Positions 9,512-17,212 of a stretch of 64,000 nt of DNA are shown here, piece by piece. Under the pieces are notes generated by a model. The model made no database searches and had not been told where the DNA came from. It saw nothing but the letters and a program-made list of their open reading frames with translations. Numbering within the stretch: position 1 is the stretch's first letter; every line of letters begins with the position of its first letter. The position numbers and the translations under genes are program-made. The stretch is from positions 1 to 64,000 of the forward strand of contig JBJOKE010000059.1 of NCBI GenBank assembly GCA_046046245.1, in the 5' to 3' direction. This stretch comes from UBA4615 sp046046245 (GTDB lineage: Bacteria > Pseudomonadota > Gammaproteobacteria > Burkholderiales > Burkholderiaceae_E).

Positions 9512-10264
9512 ATGGCATCCGGCGCATCCAAGGCGTTCGACATGGGCAAGATGGCGATCGGCGGCATCGGGCAGATGCTCGACAGCGTGGAGTTCGTCAA
9601 GCGCGCGTGGTCGACGCTGAACATCCCGAGCCAGATGGTGCCCACCGTCGACATCGACGAGCTCGACAAGCGCATCGCCGACCTGAAGGCGGTCGAGCAG
9701 TGGCTGAACGTGAACCTCAGCATGCTGCACGGCACGATCCAGGGCCTGGAGATCCAGCGCGGCACGCTCGCGGCGGTCAAGGCATTCGGCGCGTCTTTCG
9801 GCGCCCTCGCGCCGCAGGCGGCGGCGCCCGCACCCGCACCCTCGCGGCCGAAGCCCACGCTGCGCACGCCCGCACCGGCCGCGGCGCCCGCGCCGGCTCC
9901 CGAACCGGAGCCCGAGCAGCGGGCCGGCGCGCCCGGGACGGGCGGCGGCGCGACGGGCGAGGCCCAGGCACCGGCGATGCCGGGCATCAACCCGGGCGTC
10001 TGGTGGAACCTGCTGCAGCAGAACTTCAACCAGGTCGCGCAGGCCGCGCTGAGCGGCGGCGGGCTTCAGGACGCGGCGGTGACCGCGATGAAGGCCGCCG
10101 GCGGGCTCGCCGGTGCGGCGATGCCCGGCCTCGGGCCCGCCGCCGGCAAGCCGGCCGCGAAGCCCGCGACGAAGCCGGTCGCGAAGGCCCCCGCCGCCCG
10201 CAAGCCGGCCGCGAAGAAGAAGCGCGCGCCGGCGAGGAAGGCTGCGAAGGCCGCCGCTCCGTGA
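9512..10264 (+). CDS. phaM: PHA granule multifunctional protein PhaM
   Basis: About 250 residues. The N-terminal half, MASGASKAFDMGKMAIGGIG followed by the coiled IDELDKRIADLKAVEQWLN segment, is the PhaM_PHA_gran family domain, which activates and binds the PHA synthase. A Pro/Ala-rich linker follows. The tail of about 40 residues is Lys/Ala/Pro-rich (KPATKPVAKAPAARKPAAKK), histone H1-like, and known in Ralstonia PhaM to bind DNA and tether PHA granules to the nucleoid. Length fits the family. No phaC, phaA or phaB is in the window. Its stop overlaps the FIST gene start (GTGA), indicating cotranscription. Confidence 0.92.
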   Translation: MASGASKAFDMGKMAIGGIGQMLDSVEFVKRAWSTLNIPSQMVPTVDIDELDKRIADLKAVEQWLNVNLSMLHGTIQGLEIQRGTLAAVKAFGASFGALAPQAAAPAPAPSRPKPTLRTPAPAAAPAPAPEPEPEQRAGAPGTGGGATGEAQAPAMPGINPGVWWNLLQQNFNQVAQAALSGGGLQDAAVTAMKAAGGLAGAAMPGLGPAAGKPAAKPATKPVAKAPAARKPAAKKKRAPARKAAKAAAP

Positions 10265-11478
10265 CACGGTTCCTGCACGGCCATGCGACCCATCCCGACT
10301 GGCGGATGGCGACCGAGCTGGCGCTCGCGCAGGTCGACGGCCGGCGCGGCACGCCGGGCTGGGCCCCGGGCGGCACCCTCGGCCTGGTCTACCTGACCGC
10401 GGGGCTCGCGCCCCGTGCCGACGAGATCGTCGCGCTGCTGCGGCAGCGGACCGGCATCGCGCACTGGGCGGGGACGGTCGGCCACGCGATCGTGGCCACC
10501 GGCGCCGAGTACGAGGACGAACCGGCGATCGCGCTGATGCTCTGCGACCTGCCCGAGGGCGCGTTCCGCGTGTTCTCGGGCGCGGCGCCACCGCCGCCGC
10601 CCGGCGCGCGGACCGCGTCGGGCGCGGTGGCCGCGCAGGCGGCGCTCGTCCATGCCGATCCGGCCACTCCCGAGCTCGCCGAGCTGGTCGAGGACATGGC
10701 CGTGAAGGTCGCCTCCGGGATGCTCTTCGGCGGCATCTCGAGCGGGCGGGCGGAACCGCTGCTGCAGATCGCCGATCGCGTGCTGTCGGGCGGACTGTCG
10801 GGCGTGGTGTTCTCGTCCGAGGTCGACCTGCGGATGCGCGTCACGCAGGGTTGCGCGCCGCTCGCCGGCGAGCACGTGATCTCCGACTGCAGCTCCAACC
10901 TGATCCGCGCGCTCGACGGCCGCCCGGCGCTCGACGTGCTGCTCGCGGACCTCGGCGTCGACGAGGCGGTCCGCGCGACCCGCGACGGCGCGGCGCTGAT
11001 GCGCGCGCTGCCGGCCGAGCGGATGCGCGCCGGGCTCTTCGTCGGGCTGGCCGGCGGCGACCAGCCGGCGCGCGGCCCGCGGCCGGGCTTCGGCGACTAC
11101 CTTGTCCGCAACCTCGTCGGCATCGATCCGCACAACCGGCTGGTCGCGGTCGCGGCGCTGCCGCAGGAGGGGGACCGCGCGGTGTTCTGCACGCGCGACG
11201 CGCGGGCCGCGCGCGCCGACCTGGTCCGCGCCTGCACAGAGCTGCGCGACGAGCTCGAGACCGACGGCCTCGAGGTCCGCGGCGGCGTCTACGTGTCCTG
11301 CGTCGCACGCGGCCGCTCGCTGTTCGGTGCTCCGTCGGCCGAGGTCGGCCTGGTGCAGTCGCAGCTCGGCGACGTGCCGCTGGTGGGCTTCTTCGCCAAC
11401 GGCGAGATCGCCCAGCACCGGCTGTACGGCTACACCGGCGTGCTGACGCTGTTCACCGGACCGCGCGCCGCCGGCTGA
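10261..11478 (+). CDS. FIST domain sensory protein
   Basis: 405 residues from GTG 10261. The FIST N-terminal domain (about residues 25-230) includes LGLVYLTAGLAPRADEIVALL and GTVGHAIVATGAEYEDEPAIALML. The FIST C domain includes GDYLVRNLVGIDPHNRLVAV and ends GFFANGEIAQHRLYGYTGVLTLF. FIST proteins are thought to bind small ligands such as amino acids and usually sit in signalling proteins; here there is no output domain. Translational overlap with phaM (four bases) is notable and suggests a nutrient input to PHA granule control, which is inference only. Confidence 0.88.
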   Translation: MTRFLHGHATHPDWRMATELALAQVDGRRGTPGWAPGGTLGLVYLTAGLAPRADEIVALLRQRTGIAHWAGTVGHAIVATGAEYEDEPAIALMLCDLPEGAFRVFSGAAPPPPPGARTASGAVAAQAALVHADPATPELAELVEDMAVKVASGMLFGGISSGRAEPLLQIADRVLSGGLSGVVFSSEVDLRMRVTQGCAPLAGEHVISDCSSNLIRALDGRPALDVLLADLGVDEAVRATRDGAALMRALPAERMRAGLFVGLAGGDQPARGPRPGFGDYLVRNLVGIDPHNRLVAVAALPQEGDRAVFCTRDARAARADLVRACTELRDELETDGLEVRGGVYVSCVARGRSLFGAPSAEVGLVQSQLGDVPLVGFFANGEIAQHRLYGYTGVLTLFTGPRAAG

Positions 11479-11498
11479 GGGTGCACCCTCAGAGCCGG
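11471..11498. terminator. Palindrome between convergent genes, likely bidirectional terminator
   Basis: CTGAGGG (11475-11481), loop TGCA, CCCTCAG (11486-11492) form a perfect hairpin. It is flanked by CCGG on both sides (11471-11474 and 11495-11498), which can extend the stem past a two-base bulge. It spans the stop codons of the FIST gene and the photolyase gene. No T-run follows, so termination is inferred from placement. Confidence 0.45.
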
Positions 11499-13069
11499 TC
11501 CGCGTCGGCGAGCAGCCGGTCCCCCCAGTCGCGGATCGCCGCGCGCGCGTCGGCCGGCAGCCGCGCGACGCCCTTGGCCATCAGCGCCGTCCGAGGGTTC
11601 GCCGCGAGTGCCGGCTCGTGCGCGTCGAGGAACCGCCAGTACAGCGTCGTCATCGGACAGGCGCGCGGACCGGTGCGTACGTCGTGCGCGTACGCGCAGC
11701 CGCGACAGTGGTCGCTCATCCGGTTCACGTAGGCGCCGCTCGCCGCGTAGGGCTTGCTCGTGAAGCGGCCGCCGTTCGCGTACAGCGCCATGCCCGCGAC
11801 GTTCGGCAGCTCGACCCACTCCACCGCGTCGACGTAGACGCCGAGGAACCACGCCTGGACCGCGCGCGGGTCGAGCCCGGCGAGCAGCGCGAAGTTGCCG
11901 ATCAGCATCAGCCGCTGGATGTGGTGGGCGTAGCCGTCTCGCAGCGTCTGGCCGATCGCGTCGCGCAGGCAGGCCATCCGCGTGTCGCCGGTCCACCACC
12001 ACGCCGGCAGCGGCCGCGCGTGGCCGAAGTGGTTCGCGTCCGCGAGCGCGGGCATGTCGAGCCCGTAGACGCCACGGACGAACTCGCGCCAGCCGAGCAC
12101 CTGCCGAACGAACCCCTCGACCGCGGCGAGCGAGGGCGCGCCCGCGGCATCGTCGCGTCGCGCGCGCCACGCCGCGAGCACCGCGTCGATCACCTCGCGC
12201 GGATCGAGCAGCTTCAGGTTCAGCGACGACGACAGCAGCGCGTGCCAGCCCTGCGGCGTGTCGGTCCACATCGCGTCCTGGTAGCGGCCGAAGTTCACCA
12301 GACGCACATCGACGAAGCGCGCGAGCGCGACGAGGGCCTGCTCGCGCGTCACCGGCCACGCGAAGCGCGACAGGTCGCCGGGATGGTCGGGGAAGGTCCG
12401 CTCGACGAGCGCGATCACCTCGCGCGTGACCGCGTCCGGCTCGAAGCGCGCGGGCGGCGGGATCTCGCCGGGACCGGACTTCGGATACGTGCCGCGATTG
12501 TCCTCGTCGAAGTTCCAGCGGCCGCCCTCGGGCTCGCCGTCGGCGTCGACCAGCACCCGGTGGCGCTTGCGCATCCAGCGGTAGAAGGTCTCCATCCGCA
12601 GCTGCTTCGACGACCCCGCCCAGCGCGCGAAGTCGGCACTCGAGCACAGGAAGTGCGTGTCGGGCAGCACCCGCAGCGGCAGCCCGCGCGCGGCGCACAG
12701 GTCCTGCAGCCCGACGAGCAGGCGCCATTCGCCGGGTTCGGTCACCACCAGCGCGGCGGGCCGTCGGGTGTCCAGGATCCGCGCCAGCCGCTCGATCAGA
12801 CCGGGACACGACGGGTCGTCGTCGAGGCGCACGTGGTCGACCGGCAGGCCCTCGGCCCGCAGCGCCTGCGCGAAGTGGCGCATCGCCGACAGGAACAGCA
12901 CGGTGCGCGCCTTGTGGCTGCGCACGTGCGTGGACTCGCCGGGTGCCTCGATCAGGACGACGCGATCGGTTCGCGGGTCGACGGCCTCAAGGGCCGGGTT
13001 GCCTCGGCTGAGCTGGTCGCCGAGCACGAGCCGCAGCGACTCGACAGGCATCGGAGCAATAGAGGACAT
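11489..13069 (-). CDS. phrB: [4Fe-4S] photolyase of the FeS-BCP/PhrB class
   Basis: 526 residues; light-driven repair of DNA photoproducts (the known class member repairs (6-4) lesions) using FAD, a lumazine-type antenna and an iron-sulfur cluster. Cysteines at 367 (MACLRDA), 455 and 458 (HCRGCAY) and 471 (RACPMTT) have exactly the spacing of the four cluster ligands of Agrobacterium PhrB (350, 438, 441, 454; recalled), each offset by 17. FAD-binding C-terminal motifs include QRLMLIGNFALLAGLDP and YVDAVEWVELPNVAGM. The N-terminal Rossmann domain starts LRLVLGDQLS. The start could also be Met7. The 5' end overlaps the DUF2256 frame by about 80 bases, so translation is probably coupled. Confidence 0.93.
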   Translation of the reverse strand: MSSIAPMPVESLRLVLGDQLSRGNPALEAVDPRTDRVVLIEAPGESTHVRSHKARTVLFLSAMRHFAQALRAEGLPVDHVRLDDDPSCPGLIERLARILDTRRPAALVVTEPGEWRLLVGLQDLCAARGLPLRVLPDTHFLCSSADFARWAGSSKQLRMETFYRWMRKRHRVLVDADGEPEGGRWNFDEDNRGTYPKSGPGEIPPPARFEPDAVTREVIALVERTFPDHPGDLSRFAWPVTREQALVALARFVDVRLVNFGRYQDAMWTDTPQGWHALLSSSLNLKLLDPREVIDAVLAAWRARRDDAAGAPSLAAVEGFVRQVLGWREFVRGVYGLDMPALADANHFGHARPLPAWWWTGDTRMACLRDAIGQTLRDGYAHHIQRLMLIGNFALLAGLDPRAVQAWFLGVYVDAVEWVELPNVAGMALYANGGRFTSKPYAASGAYVNRMSDHCRGCAYAHDVRTGPRACPMTTLYWRFLDAHEPALAANPRTALMAKGVARLPADARAAIRDWGDRLLADADRL

Positions 13070-13175
13070 CGTCCCAGTTCTTCGCCCAGCGCTTGCGCCA
13101 GGTCATCGGCCTGGCGCAGTGCGCACAGGGCTTGCTGGGCAGGGACGCCTTGTTTCCACGGTGCGACGAGCTCAC
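12987..13175 (-). CDS. DUF2256 small zinc-ribbon-like protein
   Basis: 62 residues from GTG 13175, short enough to be easily missed. It has the DUF2256 signature: NKASLPSKPCAHCARPMTWR, then KRWAKNWDDVLYCSDACR. Two Cys pairs (CAHC and CSDAC) could hold zinc. It starts 32 bases after the photoreceptor gene stop and ends inside the photolyase gene, so the three genes form one operon. DUF2256 genes are recalled as frequent neighbours of photolyase/cryptochrome genes, suggesting a role in photolyase function or cluster loading; this is unproven. The 3' 25 codons or so overlap the photolyase frame. Confidence 0.75.
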   Translation of the reverse strand: MSSSHRGNKASLPSKPCAHCARPMTWRKRWAKNWDDVLYCSDACRVAAARARRPAQPRQPGP

Positions 13176-13207
13176 GGTGCCGCGGACCCTGCCGGCCCCG
13201 CCGCGAC

Positions 13208-14158
13208 TCACTGCTGCTCGGGGTGGGCGTCCCGCCAGGCGCGGATCGCCGGCTGGATGTCGGAGAGCGCGTTCAGCACCTTGATGTCCTGCGGCGGACG
13301 GCGCTGCAGGATCGGGCAGTTGCCGCCCGCCCAGATCTCGGCCTCGGGCGGCAGCTTGCTGCGCAGCTCGACGAGGCTGTCGAGCACCTGGTTCGGGTTG
13401 ACCACCGCCGAGAACGACAGCGCGACGACGTCGGCGCGGTGTGCGCTCGAGGCCAGCACGATGTCCCAGATCGGGGTCTGCACGCCCAGCGACACGCACC
13501 GGCAGCCCTCGAGCGCGAGGATCGCCTCGGCCATCAGCAATCCCAGGCCGTGCGGCTCCTGGGGGATCGTGGTCAGCAGCACGCGCGGGCGCCGGGCCGG
13601 CTGCGGGATCGTGCCGATCGCGCTGCGCAGCACGACCTGGATCGACTCGGTGTAGAGGTGCTCCTCGAACACCTCGACGTAGCCGCGCGCCCAGGCGTCG
13701 CCGATCATCCGCGTGAGCGGCGAAACGATCTCGGTGACGAAGCGCTCCATGCCGATCCGCAGCTGCGCCTGCGAGAGCGCGCGGCGCAGCGACTCGACCT
13801 CGTGGCCCTTGACCAGCTCGACGTAGCGCTGCAGGTCCTCGTGCTCGGCGTTCGCGTCGCCCATCGAGCGCGGCGTGACCGCCGAGCCGGTGGTCTCGGC
13901 CGCGAGCGACTGCAGCTGGTCGATCGGCAGGTGGATGACCTTGCCCGGACGATGGCCGGCATCCATGAGCCGGCGCAGCACCCGCAGCTTGTCCACCTGC
14001 TCGATCGGGTAGACACGCTCGCCGAACTGGTCGCGGTCCGGGTGGGGGAAACCGTACCGACGCTCCCAGACCCGAAGGGTGTCCTTCGAGAGCCCGGTAT
14101 CTCGCTCCACGGCCGCGATGGTGCGCGACAGCGAAGGCGTGGCATTGCGGTCGTTCAT
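13208..14158 (-). CDS. litR: MerR-type B12-dependent photoreceptor repressor (CarH/LitR class)
   Basis: 316 residues. Residues 10-80 form a MerR DNA-binding domain (TGLSKDTLRVWERRYGFPHP). Residues about 105-180 form the four-helix cobalamin cap, with W156 followed by nine residues and E166-H167. The Wx9EH motif contacts the adenosyl face in Thermus CarH. Residues 190-310 form the B12-binding Rossmann domain, with E201-P-H203-G-L-G206 supplying the lower axial His. H167 to H203 spacing (36) nearly equals that in CarH (35). All residues needed for adenosylcobalamin light sensing are present, so this is class I rather than a B12-less type. It likely represses in the dark and releases DNA in light. 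Start ATG 14158. Confidence 0.92.
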   Translation of the reverse strand: MNDRNATPSLSRTIAAVERDTGLSKDTLRVWERRYGFPHPDRDQFGERVYPIEQVDKLRVLRRLMDAGHRPGKVIHLPIDQLQSLAAETTGSAVTPRSMGDANAEHEDLQRYVELVKGHEVESLRRALSQAQLRIGMERFVTEIVSPLTRMIGDAWARGYVEVFEEHLYTESIQVVLRSAIGTIPQPARRPRVLLTTIPQEPHGLGLLMAEAILALEGCRCVSLGVQTPIWDIVLASSAHRADVVALSFSAVVNPNQVLDSLVELRSKLPPEAEIWAGGNCPILQRRPPQDIKVLNALSDIQPAIRAWRDAHPEQQ

Positions 14159-14201
14159 GGAGAGTGCTGCTTCCCCGCCTCTGTCTGCCACCGGACCATC
14201 C

Positions 14202-14209
14202 TTGGACAA
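14202..14209. promoter_or_regulatory. Candidate CarH/LitR half-operator
   Basis: TTGGACAA at 14202-14209 carries the same GGACAA half-site as the three fuller palindromes nearby, but its left arm is poor. It lies between the photoreceptor start (14158) and the peroxidase promoter. Confidence 0.4.
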
Positions 14210-14218
14210 TGAGGCGAA

Positions 14219-14231
14219 TTGTCCAGGACAA
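14219..14231. promoter_or_regulatory. Candidate CarH/LitR operator 1
   Basis: TTGTCCAGGACAA is a perfect six-base inverted repeat with one central base. It ends four bases before the -35 box of the glutathione peroxidase promoter (14235). A MerR-family dimer could bind it. It is the best of four GGACAA-bearing sites within 190 bases. Confidence 0.6.
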
Positions 14232-14234
14232 CTT

Positions 14235-14263
14235 TTGACCCGAGGCGTTTGGAAGCCTAGTAT
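14235..14263 (+). promoter_or_regulatory. Sigma-70-like promoter for the exported glutathione peroxidase
   Basis: -35 TTGACC at 14235-14240, 17-base spacer, -10 TAGTAT at 14258-14263 (5/6 and 4/6 to consensus). The predicted start of transcription is near 14270, leaving a leader of about 28 bases. It is bracketed by operator-like palindromes at 14219-14231 and 14281-14293, as expected for repression. Confidence 0.65.
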
Positions 14264-14280
14264 ATGGCCGTCACCCTGCA

Positions 14281-14293
14281 TTGACTAGGACAA
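14281..14293. promoter_or_regulatory. Candidate CarH/LitR operator 2, over the ribosome-binding site
   Basis: TTGACTAGGACAA shares the GGACAA right arm and TTG left arm with operator 1. It lies just after the predicted transcription start and contains the AGGA that would serve the GTG start at 14298. Confidence 0.5.
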
Positions 14294-14297
14294 CATC

Positions 14298-14918
14298 GTG
14301 GGCGCGAGGGTCGGAAAGTCAGGCAGGTTGCTCGCGGCGGCCTTGACCCTCGTGGCAATGTCGATCTGCCCCGGCCTTGACCTGGACAAAGATGCAACCG
14401 CCCAGGTCGTGCCCCGGACGACGGGCCGGCCCGCGGCCTGTCCCGCGCTGCTCGACCGGACCCTGCCCAGGCTCCAGGACGATGTACCCCAGTCGCTGTG
14501 CCAGTACGCCGGTCAGGTGGCGCTGGTGGTCAACACCGCCAGCTACTGTGGCTACACGCAACAGTACGAGGGCCTCGAAACCCTGTACAAGCGGTACCGT
14601 GGACGCGGCTTCACGGTGCTCGGCTTCCCGTCGAACGACTTCGGGCAGCAGGAACCCGGCACCTCGAAGCAGATCGCGGACTTCTGCTTCAACACCTACG
14701 GCGTGGCCTTCCCGATGTTCGCGAAGACCGTCGTCGCCGGCCCGAAGGCGGATCCGCTGTTCGTCGAGTTGTCCAGGCAGAGCGCATCCGCGCCGAAATG
14801 GAACTTCCACAAGTGGCTGGTGGGCCGGGACGGCCAGGTGATCGCCGCCTGGCCGAGCGCCGTCGCACCGCTGGATCCCGCCGTGCTGCGGGAGATCGAC
14901 CGGGCGCTGGCCCGCTGA
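14298..14918 (+). CDS. Exported glutathione peroxidase family protein
   Basis: 206 residues from GTG 14298. A signal peptide (LLAAALTLVAMSICPGL...) predicts periplasmic location. The catalytic Cys replaces selenocysteine in NTASYCGYTQQYEGLETLY. The second active-site residue Gln is in PSNDFGQQEPGT and the Trp in KWNFHKWLVGRDG, so the Cys-Gln-Trp set is complete. It likely reduces lipid or other hydroperoxides with thioredoxin-like donors. It is divergent from the photoreceptor gene and preceded by operator-like repeats, so light induction is inferred. Another operator-like TTGACCTGGACAA lies inside the gene at 14377-14389. Confidence 0.88.
   Translation: MGARVGKSGRLLAAALTLVAMSICPGLDLDKDATAQVVPRTTGRPAACPALLDRTLPRLQDDVPQSLCQYAGQVALVVNTASYCGYTQQYEGLETLYKRYRGRGFTVLGFPSNDFGQQEPGTSKQIADFCFNTYGVAFPMFAKTVVAGPKADPLFVELSRQSASAPKWNFHKWLVGRDGQVIAAWPSAVAPLDPAVLREIDRALAR
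14377..14389. promoter_or_regulatory. Candidate CarH/LitR operator 3, inside the peroxidase gene
   Basis: TTGACCTGGACAA differs from operator 2 only in the centre. It is intragenic (codons 27-31), which could allow looping or roadblock, or could be coincidence. Confidence 0.35.
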
Positions 14919-14963
14919 ACGGACCCGCCGCGGCGGGGACGGCGAAGTCCGCGTGGACTTGTC

Positions 14964-15001
14964 AGTCATTTCGTGACTTTCTGGTCAATGCCAGTTAGCA
15001 T
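14964..15001 (+). promoter_or_regulatory. Promoter region of folE2 with inverted repeat
   Basis: Possible -35 GTGACT (14973-14978), 17-base spacer and -10 TAGCAT (14996-15001), 30 bases before the folE2 ATG. The dyad AGTCA-TTTCG-TGACT (14964-14978) overlaps the -35 and could be an operator. It does not match the GGACAA palindromes upstream. Confidence 0.45.
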
Positions 15002-15031
15002 GGCTGTACGTGTCCACCCGGAGTCCGCCGA

Positions 15032-15826
15032 ATGAACGCCCCCGAGAAGATCTTCCTCCCCGACGTCCAGTCGGACGCCGATCGCCGCAACCTCGCGATC
15101 CAGCGGGTCGGCGTCAAGGACATCACCCATCCGCTGACGGTGGCGACCGCCCGGGGCGCGCAGCCCACCGTCGCGAGCGTCGACATGTACGTCGCGCTGC
15201 CCCCCGACGTGAAGGGTACGCACATGTCGCGCTTCCTCGAGGTGCTGGCCGCCGCGCACGAGCCGGTCTCGCCCGCGATGCTGCAGGGCCTGATGGTCAG
15301 GATGCTCGAGCGGCTCGACGCCGACGCCGGCCACGTCGAGATGCGTTTCCCGTACTTCGTGATGAAGACCGCGCCGGTCTCGGGCGTCGAGAGCCTGATG
15401 GACTACCGGGTGACGCTGCGCGCCGAGACGAAGTCCGGCGTCACCACGGTGACGATGCAGGTGCTGGTGCCTGTGACCAGCCTGTGCCCGTGCTCGAAGA
15501 ACATCTCCGAGTACGGCGCGCACAACCAGCGCTCGCACGTGACCATCGCGGCCACGCTGCGCGGCGAGCTGCCGGTCGAGGCGCTGATCGCGGTGGCCGA
15601 GCAGGCCGCGTCCTGCGAGCTCTGGGGGCTGCTGAAGCGCCCGGACGAGAAGTACGTGACCGAGCGCGCCTACGACAACCCGAAGTTCGTCGAGGACCTG
15701 GTCCGCGACGTGGCGATCGGCGTCGAGGCGATCGATGCGGTGTCGGCGTACGTCGTCGAATCGGAGAACTTCGAGTCGATCCACAACCACTCGGCCTACG
15801 CGCGCATCGAGCGCGTCAAGGCCTGA
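15032..15826 (+). CDS. folE2: GTP cyclohydrolase FolE2 (type IB)
   Basis: 264 residues, normal length. It converts GTP to 7,8-dihydroneopterin triphosphate, the first step to folate and pterins, and can work with metals other than zinc. Family motifs seen: LPDVQSD at the start, KGTHMSRF, the metal-site VPVTSLCPCSKNISEYGAHNQRS and the active-site Glu in that loop. In this island it may supply pterin or folate needed when light activates photolyase and methyltransferase genes, as recalled for light-induced folE genes in Pseudomonas. The flavin oxidase gene follows after 14 bases. Confidence 0.93.
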   Translation: MNAPEKIFLPDVQSDADRRNLAIQRVGVKDITHPLTVATARGAQPTVASVDMYVALPPDVKGTHMSRFLEVLAAAHEPVSPAMLQGLMVRMLERLDADAGHVEMRFPYFVMKTAPVSGVESLMDYRVTLRAETKSGVTTVTMQVLVPVTSLCPCSKNISEYGAHNQRSHVTIAATLRGELPVEALIAVAEQAASCELWGLLKRPDEKYVTERAYDNPKFVEDLVRDVAIGVEAIDAVSAYVVESENFESIHNHSAYARIERVKA

Positions 15827-15840
15827 GCCTGGAGGCCGCC

Positions 15841-17190
15841 ATGGGCGCCCCCCTCCGGATCGCGGTGGTCGGCGGCGGCATCGCCGGCCTGGGCGCGGCG
15901 CACCGCCTCGCGCCCCACCACCACGTCACCCTGTTCGAGGCCGGCGACTACGTCGGCGGCCACACCCACACGGTCGACGCGACCGTCGGCGGCGTCACCT
16001 TCCCGGTGGACACCGGCTTCCTCGTCTTCAACGAGCGCACCTATCCGAACCTGATCGCGCTGTTCGACGCGCTGGGCGTGCCCACCGCGGGCTCCGACAT
16101 GTCGTTCTCGGTGTCGGTCGGGCCGCATGACTTCGAGTGGTGCGGCTCGAACCTCGCGTCGCTGTTCGCGCAGCCGTCGAACGCGGCGTCGCCGCGGTTC
16201 TGGTCGATGCTGAAGGACATCCTGCGCTTCAACCGCGAGGCCACCGCGCTGGCCCGCGACGCGGGCCGCGCGGCCGACGCCACGGTGCCGCTGGGCGAGT
16301 GGCTCGACGCGAACCGCTACGGACGCCCGTTCCGCGACGGCTACCTGCTGCCGATGGCCGCGGCGATCTGGTCGTGCCCCACCGCGACGATGCTCGCGTT
16401 CCCGGTCGGCAGCTTCGCGAGGTTCTGCGACAACCACGGGCTGCTGCAGGTCGCGAACCGTCCGCGCTGGTTCACCGTCAAGGGCGGCGCGCGGCAGTAC
16501 GTCGAGAAGATCGTGGCCGGCCTGCAGCAGGTCCGCGTGTCGACGCCGGTGCGCGGCATCCTGCGCACGCCGCTCGACACGGCCCGCGACGGCCGCGACT
16601 CGGTCGCGGTGATCACCGACCACGGCCGCGAGACCTTCGATCACGTGATCCTCGCGAGCCACAGCGACCAGTCGCTCGCGATGCTGCGGGACCCGAGCGA
16701 CGACGAGCGCGCGATCCTCGGCGCCGTGCCCTACCAGCCGAACCGCTCGTACCTGCACACCGACGTGTCGCTGATGCCGAAGCGCCGGCGTGCATGGGCG
16801 GCGTGGAACTACCTGAGCGGCGGCTCGTTCGACGCGCCGACCGACCGCCAGCGGTCGGTGGCCGTCACCTACTGGCTGAATGCCCTGCAGCCGCTGCCCT
16901 TCGACCGCCCGGTACTGGTCACGCTGAACCCGATCGAGCCGCCGCGCGAGGACCTCGTGCTGCAGGCCTTCGACTACTCGCACCCGGTGTTCGACACCGG
17001 CGCGATCGAGGCGCAGCGCCGCCTGCCGTCGATCCAGGGCCTGCGCAACACCTGGTTCGCCGGGGCCTGGACCGGTTGGGGCTTCCACGAGGACGGGCTG
17101 AAGTCCGGCCTCGCGGTGGCCGGCGCGCTGCTGGCGCGCGGCGACGCGGTGCGCGACGATCGGGCCCCCGCGGTCCGCGCGGCCGCCTGA
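15841..17190 (+). CDS. FAD-dependent amine-oxidase-fold protein
   Basis: 449 residues. The dinucleotide-binding loop VVGGGIAGLGAAHRL and the following FEAGDYVGGHTHTV are typical FAD-binding elements. The C-terminal FAD motif is FAGAWTGWGFHEDGLKSGL. This family sits next to DUF1365 and cyclopropane synthase genes in many proteobacteria, where members act on fatty acyl chains of membrane lipids, including a flavin desaturase step in furan fatty acid formation in Rhodobacter (recalled). It is not a classical amine oxidase. Gaps of 14 bases before and 22 after show one operon. Confidence 0.85.
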   Translation: MGAPLRIAVVGGGIAGLGAAHRLAPHHHVTLFEAGDYVGGHTHTVDATVGGVTFPVDTGFLVFNERTYPNLIALFDALGVPTAGSDMSFSVSVGPHDFEWCGSNLASLFAQPSNAASPRFWSMLKDILRFNREATALARDAGRAADATVPLGEWLDANRYGRPFRDGYLLPMAAAIWSCPTATMLAFPVGSFARFCDNHGLLQVANRPRWFTVKGGARQYVEKIVAGLQQVRVSTPVRGILRTPLDTARDGRDSVAVITDHGRETFDHVILASHSDQSLAMLRDPSDDERAILGAVPYQPNRSYLHTDVSLMPKRRRAWAAWNYLSGGSFDAPTDRQRSVAVTYWLNALQPLPFDRPVLVTLNPIEPPREDLVLQAFDYSHPVFDTGAIEAQRRLPSIQGLRNTWFAGAWTGWGFHEDGLKSGLAVAGALLARGDAVRDDRAPAVRAAA

Positions 17191-17212
17191 GGCACGACAC
17201 ACGCGACGCGCG

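Noticed and set aside
11618..14212. Long plus-strand open frame opposite the photolyase and photoreceptor
   Set aside because: Composition is Arg/Val/His-rich without recognisable motifs; the minus-strand proteins carry all expected family residues.
14924..14937. Palindrome CCCGCCGCGGCGGG after the peroxidase gene as terminator
   Set aside because: Such self-complementary GC runs are common at 72% GC, there is no loop and no T-run, so it was not listed.
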